From contig NZ_RHNU01000010.1 in assembly GCF_003946015.1 (NCBI RefSeq), positions 1-64,000 of the forward strand: a DNA stretch of 64,000 nucleotides, given 5' to 3'. Under the pieces are notes generated by a model. The model had not been told where the DNA came from. It did not search any database and was given only the letters and a program-made list of their open reading frames with translations. Both the position numbers and the translations under genes were made by a program. The stretch is from Companilactobacillus insicii. GTDB lineage: Bacteria > Bacillota > Bacilli > Lactobacillales > Lactobacillaceae. Shown here piece by piece: positions 1-11,470 of this stretch (the stretch's first letter is position 1; each line of letters begins with the position of its first letter).

Positions 1-663
1 TCTAAAGTTATTGAACACTTTCTGGCAGAGTATTCACTACAGGAAAGACAACAAGTTCAATCTGTAACCATAGATCTCAACGCTAATTATCAAAACGTTA
101 TCCATAGATTATTCCCCAAAGCCGTTATTGTAATCGATAGATTTCATGTAATTCAACTTATTGGTAGAGCTCTAGACAAAGCCAGGGTTTCAGCACTCAA
201 CTCGATAGATGACAAGAGATCCAGAGAATATAAGGCGTTAAAACCAAACTGGAAGATGTTTCACCTGTTTGACGAAGAACTCAATGCATCCGATATTAGA
301 TACATATTCGGTATAAATGAATACATGACTGAGCAGAATCTTGTTGATATCGGACTTAATGTTGATGCAGTATTCAATGAAATCTATCAGACATATCAAA
401 ATATACTCAGATCAATCAGGCATAAAGATTTTAAATTACTAAGACAAACGTTAAAGAACTACAGGAAGACCAATACTTCAATGGATACCGTAATTACGAC
501 TTTCAAGAAGAATTTGAAATATATTGAGAATAGCTGTAAATTACGATACTCCAACGGTCCAATTGAAGGACTTATTGGAAAGATAAAAAAGCTTAAACAT
601 AACTGCTATGGTTTTAGAAACCTAGAACATTTCTTCAAGAGAATAAGATTAATCTTGGCATAA
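1..663 (+). CDS. ISL3-family transposase, C-terminal part (5' truncated by window)
   Basis: The frame is open from base 1 to TAA at 661-663, so the ATG at 256 is internal and not the start. All three residues of a DDE transposase core appear to be present: an Asp in TIDLNANY, an Asp in IDRFHVIQL, and a Glu in NGPIEGLIGKIKKLK near the end. That spacing and the FHV and EGxxxKxK motifs are typical of ISL3 transposases (PF01610). The visible part is 220 residues, about half of the usual length of roughly 430. No frameshift or stop is seen, so the copy could be functional if its 5' half is intact. Confidence 0.88.
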   Translation, partial: SKVIEHFLAEYSLQERQQVQSVTIDLNANYQNVIHRLFPKAVIVIDRFHVIQLIGRALDKARVSALNSIDDKRSREYKALKPNWKMFHLFDEELNASDIRYIFGINEYMTEQNLVDIGLNVDAVFNEIYQTYQNILRSIRHKDFKLLRQTLKNYRKTNTSMDTVITTFKKNLKYIENSCKLRYSNGPIEGLIGKIKKLKHNCYGFRNLEHFFKRIRLILA

Positions 664-690
664 AAAAATCCACACCATTTCTAGTGTGGA
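662..690 (-). terminator. Terminator-like hairpin facing into the IS end
   Basis: TCCACAC (669-675) pairs with GTGTGGA (684-690). On the minus strand the hairpin is followed by a run of T, so it would stop transcription entering the IS from outside. On the plus strand there is no T tract. Confidence 0.5.
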
Positions 691-832
691 AATTGCTCTA
701 AGATGTCTCACCAATACTATTTGACATAGAGCCAGAAAAATATCTAGCTTTTTGATTATATTAAATTTCAAATAATATAGAACTTGTTTATCGATTTAGT
801 TACATCGTATAAAAAATAACAAATGTATTAGT

Positions 833-1000
833 CTCTGGGTGCAAAAAATGTTGGTTGCGGTGAAGGTGGCGTTATGGCTTTAGCCATTACACCACGGGAC
901 GAGTTTTGAAATTCGCGCTTTTTTTGCGAAGTTCAAAATCGAGCTTGGAGACCTTGGCTCCAAGCGGTCCCCACAGCGCCAATATTTCTTGTACCCAGAG
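833..1000 (-). ncRNA. Putative structured 3'-UTR element, copy 1 (downstream of prs)
   Basis: This is a non-coding element bounded by a 22-nt imperfect inverted repeat (833-854 and 979-1000, 19/22 matching, starting CTCTGGGT). Read on the minus strand, the interior forms three hairpins in order: GGGACC/GGTCTC with GAGCCA in the loop, a longer stem of TTTGAACTTCGC with GCGAATTTCAAA, and GGTGTAATGGCT with AGCCATAACGCC. The same order with diverged but still pairing bases recurs at 56611-56743. The element lies in sense orientation, about 100 nt after the prs stop. I do not recognise it as a named RNA family. It could act as an mRNA 3' end or be a mobile MITE-like repeat. Confidence 0.55.
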
Positions 1001-1100
1001 GCAACACAACCAAACTCTAGAAAGAACCGACTTTGGATTACTGGAGCCAATGTTTTAATCGGAAAAAGCTATGTTCGATTGCGCATTTACTCTGCAATAA

Positions 1101-2081
1101 TTATTTTTTGTTACGTTTAAAACGTGTATCAAACAATGGACTTACTGGTTCATTATCATGAATACGACGAATTGCATCACCGATAAGTGGTCCAACAGAT
1201 ACTTGAACCATACGATCAATAACTTTTTCTTTAGGAAGATTGATTGAATCTGTAACAATCAATTTCTTGATTGGTGAAGCTTCAATTCTTTCGATAGCTG
1301 GACCTGAAAGAATTGGATGCGTACAACATGCATAAACTTCAGTAGCTCCAGCATCAATTAATGCTTGTGAAGCCAATGTGATCGTACCCGCAGTATCAAT
1401 CATATCATCGATAATAATGGCACGTTTGCCCTTAACATTACCAATAATATTCATAACTTCAGCAACATTAGCACGAGGTCTACGTTTATCAATAATAGCA
1501 ATCGGTGTCTTCAAGAATTCAGCAAGTTTTCTTGCACGTGTAACACCACCATGGTCAGGTGAAACAACAACCGCGTCTTCTTCCAAATGATTAGTTAAGA
1601 AATAATCAGCTAGAAGTGGTGCGCCCATCAAATGATCAACAGGAATATCGAAGAAACCTTGGATTTGTGCAGCATGTAGATCAAGTGCAAGTACACGGTC
1701 TACACCGGCACGTTGCAACATATTGGCTACTAATTTAGCAGTAATAGGTTCACGTGAACGTGACTTTCTATCTTGTCTAGCATAACCATAGTAAGGAATA
1801 ACTACATTGATCAAGTGTGCTGAAGCACGCTTCAAAGCATCGACCATAATCAATAATTCCATCAAGTTATCGTTAACTGGAGCTGATGTTGATTGAACTA
1901 AAAATACTTCAGCACCACGAATACTCTCTTCAATATTGATTTGGATCTCACCATCACTAAAGCGTGTAACTGATGACTTTCCTAGCGGAATTCCAACTTC
2001 TTTAGCAATTTTTTCTGCCAAAGGTTTATTTGAATTCAACGCAAAAATCTTCATTGGTCGTTCGTTATTTTGATATGACAT
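1101..2081 (-). CDS. prs: Ribose-phosphate pyrophosphokinase
   Basis: Makes PRPP from ribose 5-phosphate and ATP in the cytoplasm, feeding purine, pyrimidine, histidine and NAD synthesis. The 326-residue length is normal for the family. Visible motifs are the N-terminal SRFSD-like segment ([12 protein letters not shown]), the ATP loop region [10 protein letters not shown], the metal-binding [11 protein letters not shown], the flexible loop [11 protein letters not shown], and the PRPP loop [12 protein letters not shown]. It starts with ATG 12 nt after glmU and is probably co-transcribed with glmU and purR. The stop is followed by a structured 3' element at 833-1000 instead of an ordinary terminator. 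Confidence 0.97.
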   Translation of the reverse strand: MSYQNNERPMKIFALNSNKPLAEKIAKEVGIPLGKSSVTRFSDGEIQINIEESIRGAEVFLVQSTSAPVNDNLMELLIMVDALKRASAHLINVVIPYYGYARQDRKSRSREPITAKLVANMLQRAGVDRVLALDLHAAQIQGFFDIPVDHLMGAPLLADYFLTNHLEEDAVVVSPDHGGVTRARKLAEFLKTPIAIIDKRRPRANVAEVMNIIGNVKGKRAIIIDDMIDTAGTITLASQALIDAGATEVYACCTHPILSGPAIERIEASPIKKLIVTDSINLPKEKVIDRMVQVSVGPLIGDAIRRIHDNEPVSPLFDTRFKRNKK

Positions 2082-2093
2082 TAATTTCCACCC

Positions 2094-3482
2094 TTATTTC
2101 CAATCTTCACTTTTTGATAATGGTAATCTATCCCAAAAATCTTCTTTGTTAGTTTGTCTCTGTCTAGCAATTGCCATTGCATGCTTAGGAATGTCGTTAG
2201 TAATCGTTGACCCTGCAGCAATAAATGAATGATCTTCCATTTCAACTGGAGCAACGATATTTGAATTACTTCCGATGAATGAGTGATCACCAATATTACT
2301 GTGCCACTTCTTAACACCGTCGTAATTAACAAACACAACGCCGCAACCAACGTTAATATCTGTTCCAAGAGTGGCATCACCAACATAAGTTAAATGACCT
2401 ACCTTAGTACGATCACCAATCTTTGCATTCTTAATTTCGCAGAAATTACCAACGTGAACATCCTTGCCAATTTCAGCTTTTGGACGCAAATGAGAATTTG
2501 GACCTATATCACTGCCATCATGCATTATCGCATTTTCGACGGTTGAACTAATAATTTTTACATTATTCTCGATTGTAGCATTTTCAAGCCTCGAGCCAGA
2601 TCCAATCAAGCAATCCGAACCAATGACTGTCTTACCAAAAATCTTGGTATTTGGTTCAATGATTGTATCATTGCCGATTTTAACATCAACATCAATATAA
2701 GTATTGTCAGGATCAATAATCGTTACACCATCACGCATATGTGCTTCATTAATGCGAGTTTGCATTAATTTCTCAGCGTTTGACAATGCAACGCGATCAT
2801 TAACACCCATTGATTCTGATAAATCAGCCATTTGATATGCAGCAATTTTCTTACCTTGATTTTTAAGCATAGAGATTAAATCTGGTAAGTAATATTCACC
2901 TTGAGCATTATCATTGTTTACATTGTGGAGATTGCTGAACAACAATTTGTTGTCAAAACAAAATACACCTGTATTTATTTCTTGAATCTTCTTCTCAGTC
3001 TCTGAAGCATCTTTTTGCTCAACAATCTTAACAACATTACCATCAGAATTACGGACCATACGTCCATAACCAAATGGGTTATCTGCATGTGCTGTCAAAA
3101 TAGTAACAGCGGCATTTTGTTCTTCATGATAAGCAAATAATTTTTCGAAAGTTTCAGCGGTAAAGAGTGGACAATCACCATTGATAATCAGGGTAGTCCC
3201 TTCCTTATCAGCCAAAACATCTTCTGTTTGCAATACAGCATGAGCTGTACCTAATTGTTCCTTTTGCAAGGCATACTTAGTACGGTCACCTAACAATTCA
3301 CGGACCTTTTCTGCACCACTACCAATAACAGTTTCAACTATAGAAGGATCGATTTTTTCTACTTGAGTTAAAACATGATCGACCATAGCTCTACCAGCTA
3401 CTGGATGCAATACTTTGTACAATTTAGATTTCATTCTTGTGCCCTTGCCAGCTGCAAGAATTATTACATAACGATTCGACAT
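2094..3482 (-). CDS. glmU: Bifunctional UDP-GlcNAc pyrophosphorylase / glucosamine-1-phosphate acetyltransferase
   Basis: Catalyses the last two steps of UDP-GlcNAc synthesis for peptidoglycan and teichoic acids. The N-terminal Rossmann domain carries the signature [19 protein letters not shown]. The C-terminal half is a left-handed beta helix of hexapeptide repeats (for example [19 protein letters not shown]) with the acetyltransferase active-site region [12 protein letters not shown] chose the internal ATG at 3482 because AGGGAG lies about 9 nt upstream. An upstream alternative at 3503 adds seven residues without a ribosome site. It sits between purR and prs, the common Firmicutes order. 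The length of 462 residues is typical. Confidence 0.96.
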   Translation of the reverse strand: MSNRYVIILAAGKGTRMKSKLYKVLHPVAGRAMVDHVLTQVEKIDPSIVETVIGSGAEKVRELLGDRTKYALQKEQLGTAHAVLQTEDVLADKEGTTLIINGDCPLFTAETFEKLFAYHEEQNAAVTILTAHADNPFGYGRMVRNSDGNVVKIVEQKDASETEKKIQEINTGVFCFDNKLLFSNLHNVNNDNAQGEYYLPDLISMLKNQGKKIAAYQMADLSESMGVNDRVALSNAEKLMQTRINEAHMRDGVTIIDPDNTYIDVDVKIGNDTIIEPNTKIFGKTVIGSDCLIGSGSRLENATIENNVKIISSTVENAIMHDGSDIGPNSHLRPKAEIGKDVHVGNFCEIKNAKIGDRTKVGHLTYVGDATLGTDINVGCGVVFVNYDGVKKWHSNIGDHSFIGSNSNIVAPVEMEDHSFIAAGSTITNDIPKHAMAIARQRQTNKEDFWDRLPLSKSEDWK

Positions 3483-3557
3483 TGGAAACTCCCTTTCAGT
3501 CACTCAAATATCCTTATATATAATAGCATTATTCACATACTCTACTCAATTATGTTT

Positions 3558-4400
3558 TTACTCAAAATAACTGAAATCTGTTTTTACTAAATAATCACCA
3601 GGTTCCATCTTAAGAATACGATTAACTGTGTCTATTTCCTGCACTTTGAATATAGAAGTAACCTTATTATCTCTAAATTCAGACTTAACATTAATATTTT
3701 CTGCGAAGACAGTTGCTCCAGCAAAAATTGCATTGAATTCTGAAATAAGGCTGCGCATACCGTTAATAGTACCGCCACCTTTCATGAAATCATCAACTAC
3801 TAAAACGCGTGAACCTTCTGGTAAACTGCGTTTTGATAATTCCATTTTTTCAATTCGATCGGATGATCCTGAAGCATAATTAACACTAATAGTTGATCCT
3901 TCAGTAATCTTTGAATCGCGACGAACAATCACAAATGGAATATTCAAAAAGCTAGCGACACTCTGTGCGATCGGAATTCCCTTAGTGGCAACAGTCATCA
4001 CGACATCTATGGCACTTTGTGAATATTGCGTAGCAATCATTCTTCCAATAGTTCTCAGAACTTCGGGATCTGCCAATAAATCCGTCAAATATAAATAGCC
4101 ACCGGGCAAAATTCTGTCAGGTTCTTCTAATCTTTTAACTGTTTCTGATACAAAATCAGTGGCTTCTTTTTTTGAAATTCCAGGAGTAAAGATAACTCCA
4201 CCACCAGCACCAGGCAATGTTTCCAAGGCACCAATGCCACGAATCATAAATGTTCGTCTTAAAATACTTAGATCCTCAGAAATTGATGACTTAGCTGACT
4301 CATATCTATCGGCAAAGAAAGCCAAAGAAATCAGCGTGTGTGGTCTCTCTAACAAGTAACGAGTCATATCAATTAATCGATCGCTTCTTCGTGTTTTCAT
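3558..4400 (-). CDS. purR: Pur operon regulator PurR (PRPP-responsive)
   Basis: A PurR of the Gram-positive type: an N-terminal winged-helix DNA-binding domain (about residues 1-75, starting MKTRRSDRLIDMTRYL) joined to a phosphoribosyltransferase-fold domain with the PRPP motif VLVVDDFMKGGGT. In Bacillus and Lactococcus it controls purine genes according to PRPP. The 280-residue length is normal. It lies upstream of glmU and prs, so the sensor and the PRPP-making enzyme are in one gene block. It is unrelated to the LacI-type PurR of enterics. I did not find a clear PurBox in front of it. Confidence 0.95.
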   Translation of the reverse strand: MKTRRSDRLIDMTRYLLERPHTLISLAFFADRYESAKSSISEDLSILRRTFMIRGIGALETLPGAGGGVIFTPGISKKEATDFVSETVKRLEEPDRILPGGYLYLTDLLADPEVLRTIGRMIATQYSQSAIDVVMTVATKGIPIAQSVASFLNIPFVIVRRDSKITEGSTISVNYASGSSDRIEKMELSKRSLPEGSRVLVVDDFMKGGGTINGMRSLISEFNAIFAGATVFAENINVKSEFRDNKVTSIFKVQEIDTVNRILKMEPGDYLVKTDFSYFE

Positions 4401-4516
4401 ATATATCTCTCCTAAAAAACCTGTCTCAGTTAAAATTATAAAGTAAATAGCATAACAATCAATTCATTTTCCACTAACTTGTTAAGATTTTCAAGACTTT
4501 TTGACCAATTAGGCAT

Positions 4517-4552
4517 AAAAAAAGAGAATCGCGTCACTCGCAATTCTCTTTT
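4517..4552 (-). terminator. Rho-independent terminator after veg
   Basis: AAAGAGAATCGCG pairs with CGCAATTCTCTTT (one mismatch) around a short loop. On the minus strand it is followed by a run of T. It ends the veg transcript about 10 nt after the stop. Confidence 0.8.
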
Positions 4553-4559
4553 GTTTCTA

Positions 4560-4847
4560 TTATTCAGCGTCTACTACTTCTTCATCGGCGCTTGAATCTG
4601 CTTCTGTTGCTTCACTATCGAATGTAATATCAATAGACTTTGTTAGTAGATCAGCATAACTATATGAAACTCTTTCAAAAGAATTTTCATTTTGATCCAA
4701 ATCAACTACAAAAACTGAATGGAATGTTTCTGCTAAAGTTCCGCGACGACGGATAACTTTTTTACGACCTGCTTGTGCTACAACCGTTAAGTTCTCGCCT
4801 AAATGCGCATCTAGACGACTCTTAATTGTTTTCAATGACGTTGGCAT
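4560..4847 (-). CDS. veg: Veg family protein
   Basis: A small basic protein of 95 residues beginning MPTSLKTIKSRLDAHLGENL, the conserved start of the Veg family (DUF1021). Bacillus subtilis Veg is a little shorter (86 residues) and stimulates biofilm formation; its biochemical role is not settled. The extra length here is an acidic C-terminal tail rich in Glu and Asp. I chose the ATG at 4847, 11 nt after AAGGAG; a GTG four codons upstream overlaps the ribosome site. It is separated from ksgA by 80 nt, the usual neighbour order. Confidence 0.9.
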   Translation of the reverse strand: MPTSLKTIKSRLDAHLGENLTVVAQAGRKKVIRRRGTLAETFHSVFVVDLDQNENSFERVSYSYADLLTKSIDITFDSEATEADSSADEEVVDAE

Positions 4848-4926
4848 ATTATAAATCACTCCTTAGGAGTGCAATTGTACCATGGTTTCATGAAAATTAC
4901 AAGCATATTATCATTTTATGAACTAA

Positions 4927-5817
4927 TTATTTTTTAGTTCTTTGACTAAGGTCATGCGCTAGCTTCTTATACTGTTCAATAGAGATCTGCTCGCCACGTG
5001 CATTCTCAGCAATTTCACAGTCATTGAAAACTTCCTTGATCATTGCACGATTTTCATCTGTACGACCTAACCAATTTAAGAAATTGTTCATTAGACTCTT
5101 TCTCTTTTGAGCAAAAGCAGAACGAATAACTTTGTTGAAGAAAACTGGATCTTCAATATTTATTTCATCTTTTGGTAATCTTTCCAAAACAGCTACAGCT
5201 GAATCAACTTTAGGTCTAGGAATAAAGGAATTTTTACCAACGATACGAGCAATTTTCGCGTCCATTTTTGTTTGAACGGCAATAGTTAATGAGCCATACT
5301 CACGGTGCCCCGGATTGGCGGTGATTCGCTCAGCAACTTCTTTTTGCATCATCAAAACTAATGCTTGGAATGGATAATCACTATTAATCAAATTAAGCAT
5401 GATTGGAGTAGTGATATAGTAAGGCAAGTTGGCAACAACCTTAATTGTCTTACCTTCCAGATGATGTTCTTTAACGAACTTATCTAGGTCAACTTTTAAA
5501 ATATCCTCGTTAAAAACTTCAATATTATCGTAATAACTTAATGTATCTTCCAATACTGGAATTAAAGTTGAATCAATTTCAAATGCATAAACTTTTTCAG
5601 CTACTTGTGCCAACTTTTCGGTCAACGCACCGATACCAGGTCCAATCTCAATTGCTATTTCGTCAGATTGTAAGTTACTTGCATCAACAATATCATCTAA
5701 AACTTTTTCACTTGTTAAAAAATTTTGTCCCAAACTCTTCTTAGCACGCAACTTATATTTGCGAAGAATATCATTGGTGCGAATCGGATCAGAAATACTT
5801 AATCTATTAATTGTCAT
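4927..5817 (-). CDS. rsmA: 16S rRNA (adenine1518-N6/adenine1519-N6)-dimethyltransferase
   Basis: Also called KsgA. It dimethylates the two adjacent adenines near the 3' end of 16S rRNA late in 30S assembly. Visible motifs are KKSLGQNFL, the SAM-binding EIGPGIGALTE, and the catalytic NLPYYITTPI. The chosen ATG (5817) overlaps the last codons of rnmV and is preceded by AAGGAAG inside rnmV, so the two are translationally coupled. A longer reading from 5871 would lie wholly inside rnmV. The length of 296 residues is typical. It belongs to the metG-tatD-rnmV-ksgA transcription unit. Confidence 0.95.
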   Translation of the reverse strand: MTINRLSISDPIRTNDILRKYKLRAKKSLGQNFLTSEKVLDDIVDASNLQSDEIAIEIGPGIGALTEKLAQVAEKVYAFEIDSTLIPVLEDTLSYYDNIEVFNEDILKVDLDKFVKEHHLEGKTIKVVANLPYYITTPIMLNLINSDYPFQALVLMMQKEVAERITANPGHREYGSLTIAVQTKMDAKIARIVGKNSFIPRPKVDSAVAVLERLPKDEINIEDPVFFNKVIRSAFAQKRKSLMNNFLNWLGRTDENRAMIKEVFNDCEIAENARGEQISIEQYKKLAHDLSQRTKK

Positions 5818-6373
5818 GGGAACTTCCTTTATCAAATTTTTCAACTGCAGAGAGCAAATCTTGTGGATCAATCTGTAACATATTCAAGCGATTCAAAAAT
5901 TGTTTGGCATTTGTATAACCAAGTTTCAATTCTTCTCCAACAAATTCTCGACGCTTTTGGGAATGAACATCCCCAATTAAGCCTAAGTCAATCATGTCAT
6001 CAGTACTATAATCGTCAACTAAGTCTGAAGTCGTATATACGGCTGCCAACGCTTTTTTTATATCTTCATTCTTAGCATGTTCGATTCCTAGACTTCCGTC
6101 ACTTTTCTTAGGAACGGCCTTATCTCTTGGCAAGAACGCTTGCTTAGCATCGGGAACAACTTGAGAGATCAACGTGCGAAGACGATTACCATTAAAGTCT
6201 GGATCAGTAAAAATAATCACTCCACGCTTTTTTTGAGCGATTTTAATTCTTCGAATCGTCTCTTCATTCAAGGCTGATCCGATGGTCTCGATTGTATCGA
6301 CATCGCCTAAGCAATCCTTCAATCGATTAGTGTCAGACTTACCTTCTACTACAATTACTTCTTTTATTTTCAT
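5807..6373 (-). CDS. rnmV: Ribonuclease M5
   Basis: Performs the final maturation cut of 5S rRNA precursors. The N-terminal Toprim domain shows the conserved Glu in VVEGKSDTNRL and the acidic pair in FTDPDFNGNRLR. A C-terminal DUF4093 region follows. The length is 188 residues, as usual. Its ATG overlaps the tatD stop by one base (TAATG), and its own 3' end overlaps the ksgA start, so all are likely read from one message. This neighbour set is conserved across Firmicutes. Confidence 0.95.
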   Translation of the reverse strand: MKIKEVIVVEGKSDTNRLKDCLGDVDTIETIGSALNEETIRRIKIAQKKRGVIIFTDPDFNGNRLRTLISQVVPDAKQAFLPRDKAVPKKSDGSLGIEHAKNEDIKKALAAVYTTSDLVDDYSTDDMIDLGLIGDVHSQKRREFVGEELKLGYTNAKQFLNRLNMLQIDPQDLLSAVEKFDKGSSHDN

Positions 6374-7139
6374 TATTTAATGTTATAAACCCTATGTGAG
6401 TTGTCAAATGTATGCTTAGCAACTATTTCAGGGTCCATATCCTTATATTTTGCGATTGCATCTAGTACAAAGCGTGTATATCCTGGTTCATTTTGATGTC
6501 CACGATATGGCTCTGGTGCCAAGTATGGTGCATCGGTCTCAACCAACAGGCGATCCAAAGGCGTGTTCTTAGCAGATTCATGAACTTCTGGTGCATTCTT
6601 AAACGAAACAACACCGCTATATGAAATCATCAATCCTAAATCCAAGAACTTATTCAACCAATCAAGATTTCCATTGAAACTGTGCATAATAATACCGGAT
6701 TTAGACATATCATGATCTTTTAGAATATTATACATATCTTCAAAGGCATCACCACGGCAATGAATCGAAACTGGCATATCATATTGTTGAGCAACATCTA
6801 ATTGTTTCAACAAAGTTGCTTTTTGAACTTCTGGCTCAGGATTCTCATCCCAATGATAGTCCAAGCCTATTTCACCTATGGCAACAACTTCTGGCAACTT
6901 GATTTGATTGACCAACTGTTCTTCATTGTATTCTTTGGCAAATTCAGGATGCCAGCCAATAACAGCATGAAGTGGTTTATAATTTTGCGCCAAACGGATG
7001 GCTTCAATATTGTATTCTTCATTTTGACCAATAATTGCCATCTCATCAACATCATATTCAGCAGCACGATCGATGTACTCTTGAGTTTTACCAGCAAATG
7101 CTGGATCATTCAAATGCGTATGCGTATCAAAAATTTTCA

Positions 7140-7140
<1 letters not shown>
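6373..7140 (-). CDS. TatD family metal-dependent DNase
   Basis: A 255-residue amidohydrolase-fold protein. Metal ligands are visible: DTHTHL at the N-terminus, the Glu in AIGEIGLDYH, the His in SIHCRGDAF, the His in IIMHSF, and the Asp in VETDAPYLAPEPYRG. Family members act as 3'-5' DNases or deoxyribonuclease-like hydrolases in the cytoplasm. It overlaps metG by one base at the start and rnmV by one base at the end. It probably corresponds to B. subtilis YabD in the same place. Confidence 0.93.
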
Positions 7141-9158
<2,018 letters not shown>

Positions 9159-9217
9159 TTATATTTTTAAGCCTCCGCAAATAAATAGTTATGCAATATT
9201 GTTATAAGTATATCATT

Positions 9218-9931
9218 TTAAATTTGAGAAAAAACATTAACTGCGTCATCAGAAATAGCCAAAACTTCTGAATCCAAATCCAAGTTTTCTTTATTAATAA
9301 CTACTAACTTAGTATTTGGTTGAGCATATCTTAGTAATCCTGCAAAAGGATAAACTTTAAAGCTAGTTCCTACGACGACTAGCAAATCGGCATGTTCAAC
9401 ATCTTCAACAGCATGTTCAACATTATCCGGGTTAATATTTTCACCGTACAAAACTGTCGTACCAGGTCGGATGATTCCATTATCTTCGTGATGACGATAA
9501 TCCTTGAGATAATATTTGTAATCAAATTCTTTACCGCAAGTTAAACAATGAATATTATCATATAAATTTCCATGAAATTCTACGACATTCTTAGCTCCAG
9601 CCTTTGTATGGAGTTTATCAACATTTTGAGTAACAATAGCGCCCTTTTTGTTACTTATTTCTGCCATTTTTTTATGAATAATGTTTGGTTCTGCATCTGG
9701 AAAGCACATGTTGTGTACCGTAAAGTCATGGAAAATATCAGGATGTTCAACTAAGTTGTCATGACTCAACATATATTCAGGTGGAAAATCATATTTTTCA
9801 CGTTTATATAAACCATTCTTAGAACGATAATCCGGTATTCCCGACGGCGTTGATACACCAGCACCAGTCAAAAATGTTACAAATTTAGCTTGTTGAAGCA
9901 GTTCTTTGAATTCTGAAATTTTGTCTGTCAT
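9218..9931 (-). CDS. SIR2 family NAD-dependent protein deacylase
   Basis: Removes acyl groups from lysine using NAD. Visible motifs are GAGVSTPSGIPDYRS near the start, TQNVDKLH, the catalytic His in FHGN, and GTSFKVYPFAGL. The zinc module is unusual: the first pair CLTC is present, but where most sirtuins have a second CxxC before RPxxVxFGE, this protein reads HHEDNGIIRPGT with no Cys. It may bind zinc differently or not at all. The start has GGAGG 7 nt upstream. It lies 27 nt behind the HExxH gene at 9959-10915, so the two probably share a transcript. Confidence 0.9.
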   Translation of the reverse strand: MTDKISEFKELLQQAKFVTFLTGAGVSTPSGIPDYRSKNGLYKREKYDFPPEYMLSHDNLVEHPDIFHDFTVHNMCFPDAEPNIIHKKMAEISNKKGAIVTQNVDKLHTKAGAKNVVEFHGNLYDNIHCLTCGKEFDYKYYLKDYRHHEDNGIIRPGTTVLYGENINPDNVEHAVEDVEHADLLVVVGTSFKVYPFAGLLRYAQPNTKLVVINKENLDLDSEVLAISDDAVNVFSQI

Positions 9932-9958
9932 AATAATCCTCCCTATATTCTTCCAAAA

Positions 9959-10915
9959 CTATCTAATAATGTATTGAACCCCACTTTGAGCAAATGCTTT
10001 TTCTACACTTTGTTGATAGTATGCTTGGTAAAACTCCGGTGTAGCCTTTTTAGGATCAATATTCAATGTAGCAACACTTTGACCATCACCAACACCTAAC
10101 AAAATAAACGCATCTTTCTTAGTAGAACGATTAGTGTAAGGTGAATGCTTGATCTGGAATAATTGATTTAATGATAATCTCAATTGGCGATTAGATACAA
10201 CTGGTGTTACGTTTAGGAATTCATGATAATGCATCCCTTCATAACCATTGGAAATAATCAAATTATTATATCCTTCCAATACATGAATCAAGGCACGTCT
10301 GAATTGGAATGGAACTGTCATGTCATTTTTCTCAACTTGTTCAACAAAACCAGCTGCAACCTTGTATGAAACAGGGAATTCCATCTTCCATTCAGCATCT
10401 TTAGCATGTTCACCGAAAATAATGCCGTCAAAGATGATTAAGGAACGATAGAATCTCATGTTAGCGAGATCCAACTGTACGTTAGGGTTCAAAGCGTGTT
10501 CAACACCCTTTAAATATTCACTCCTGATTTCATCTGTATAACTACCATCTTCAGTTTGTTTCTTAACTATTTCAGCATGTTCCAAGCTTTCAAATAATGA
10601 GTTAGCGGTTGAAAGAATTCTACCATCATCATCTTCTTTGCCAGTTGTTACGGCACAGGAAATAATTGGTTCACCTGAATTTTCTAATTCAATATGATAA
10701 AGTTCATGTAACAAAACAAAATCTTTATATTTTTCATTAGTAATAATCACTTCGATTTTGCCGTCTTTGTTTTCATGGCTTGCCTGATCAAGTGTTAAAA
10801 ATTCATGATTAGAATAGTCACTATAAACAACAACTGGTCTACCAACCAATTGTTCAATTTTTCTAATCTGATTTACAATACTATCAGATAGATTTTTTAT
10901 ATCTATTTGTTCCAT
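9959..10915 (-). CDS. HExxH-motif protein (putative metallopeptidase), unknown function
   Basis: A 318-residue soluble protein. Around residue 70 it carries LLHELYHIE, an HExxH zinc-peptidase-like motif with further acidic residues after it, the only functional hint I see. From memory, related lactobacillus proteins have been labelled 'IpaB/EvcA family', a name that probably carries no functional meaning. No signal peptide or membrane segment is evident. It is the first gene before the sirtuin at 9218-9931 and is divergent from the PEBP gene, with only 45 nt between starts, so both promoters must overlap coding sequence or each other. Confidence 0.7.
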   Translation of the reverse strand: MEQIDIKNLSDSIVNQIRKIEQLVGRPVVVYSDYSNHEFLTLDQASHENKDGKIEVIITNEKYKDFVLLHELYHIELENSGEPIISCAVTTGKEDDDGRILSTANSLFESLEHAEIVKKQTEDGSYTDEIRSEYLKGVEHALNPNVQLDLANMRFYRSLIIFDGIIFGEHAKDAEWKMEFPVSYKVAAGFVEQVEKNDMTVPFQFRRALIHVLEGYNNLIISNGYEGMHYHEFLNVTPVVSNRQLRLSLNQLFQIKHSPYTNRSTKKDAFILLGVGDGQSVATLNIDPKKATPEFYQAYYQQSVEKAFAQSGVQYIIR

Positions 10916-10960
10916 TATTATTACCTCACTACAAATATTTTTTTAAGGAGATGGGTTTAT

Positions 10961-11470
10961 ATGGAAATAAATGTACATTTGATTGATGGACTATTGCCAG
11001 ATAAATATGGTAAATACGCTCCAGCAAACGATATTAAAAATGGGAAACCCATTATTAGTTTCCCAATTAAACTATCAAATATTCCCGCAGGTACAAAGTC
11101 AGTCGCTTTAACATTCACCGATCCAGATTCTATTCCTGTTTGTGGATTTGAATGGATACATTGGACAGCTGCTAATATTTCTCCAGAACAATTGGAAATT
11201 CCTGAGAACTTCAGTCGAACAGCGACAAAATCAATAGTTCAAGGAAAGAATAGTTCAGCGAGTCCTTTATTAGGTGATACTGACGAAGACCTTAAAGTTG
11301 GATACAACGGACCATACCCACCTGATAATACACACGATTACATATTAAAAGTATACGCCTTAAGCGAAATTCTTGATATTCATGAGGGTTATTGGATGAA
11401 TGAGCTTCTCCACAAGATGGCTGGAAAAGTTCTGGATTCAGCTCAAATAACCCTACCTAGTCGTGCTTAG
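10961..11470 (+). CDS. YbhB/YbcL family Raf-kinase-inhibitor-like (PEBP) protein
   Basis: A 169-residue PEBP-fold protein. Family motifs are visible: LTFTDPDSIP, the GFEWIHWTAANI segment, and GYNGPYPPDNTHDYILKVYAL, which form the small-ligand pocket. The bacterial role of these proteins is not defined. The ATG at 10961 follows AAGGAG with a 9-nt gap, so I reject the longer reading from 10907. Its stop is directly abutted by the stop of the convergent Ppx/GppA gene (TAG then TTA with no base between), with no terminator. Confidence 0.9.
   Translation: MEINVHLIDGLLPDKYGKYAPANDIKNGKPIISFPIKLSNIPAGTKSVALTFTDPDSIPVCGFEWIHWTAANISPEQLEIPENFSRTATKSIVQGKNSSASPLLGDTDEDLKVGYNGPYPPDNTHDYILKVYALSEILDIHEGYWMNELLHKMAGKVLDSAQITLPSRA

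Larger units (their letters stand above)
1..733 (+). mobile_element. 3' part of an ISL3-family insertion sequence
   Basis: The left edge of the window cuts an insertion sequence. It holds the transposase C-terminus followed by a right terminal inverted repeat at 705-733. Read inwards on the minus strand, this end starts GGCTCTATGTCAAATAG, which matches my knowledge of ISL3-family ends (GGCTCTTTGTCAAAT type). The left end and any target duplication lie outside the window. Confidence 0.8.

Noticed and set aside
2081-2386. 101-residue minus-strand ORF overlapping glmU
   Set aside because: Out-of-frame shadow of the conserved glmU acetyltransferase domain.
9959-10915. Interpretation of the HExxH protein as a virulence effector because of the IpaB/EvcA label I recall for relatives
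   Set aside because: Nothing in the sequence supports secretion or effector function.
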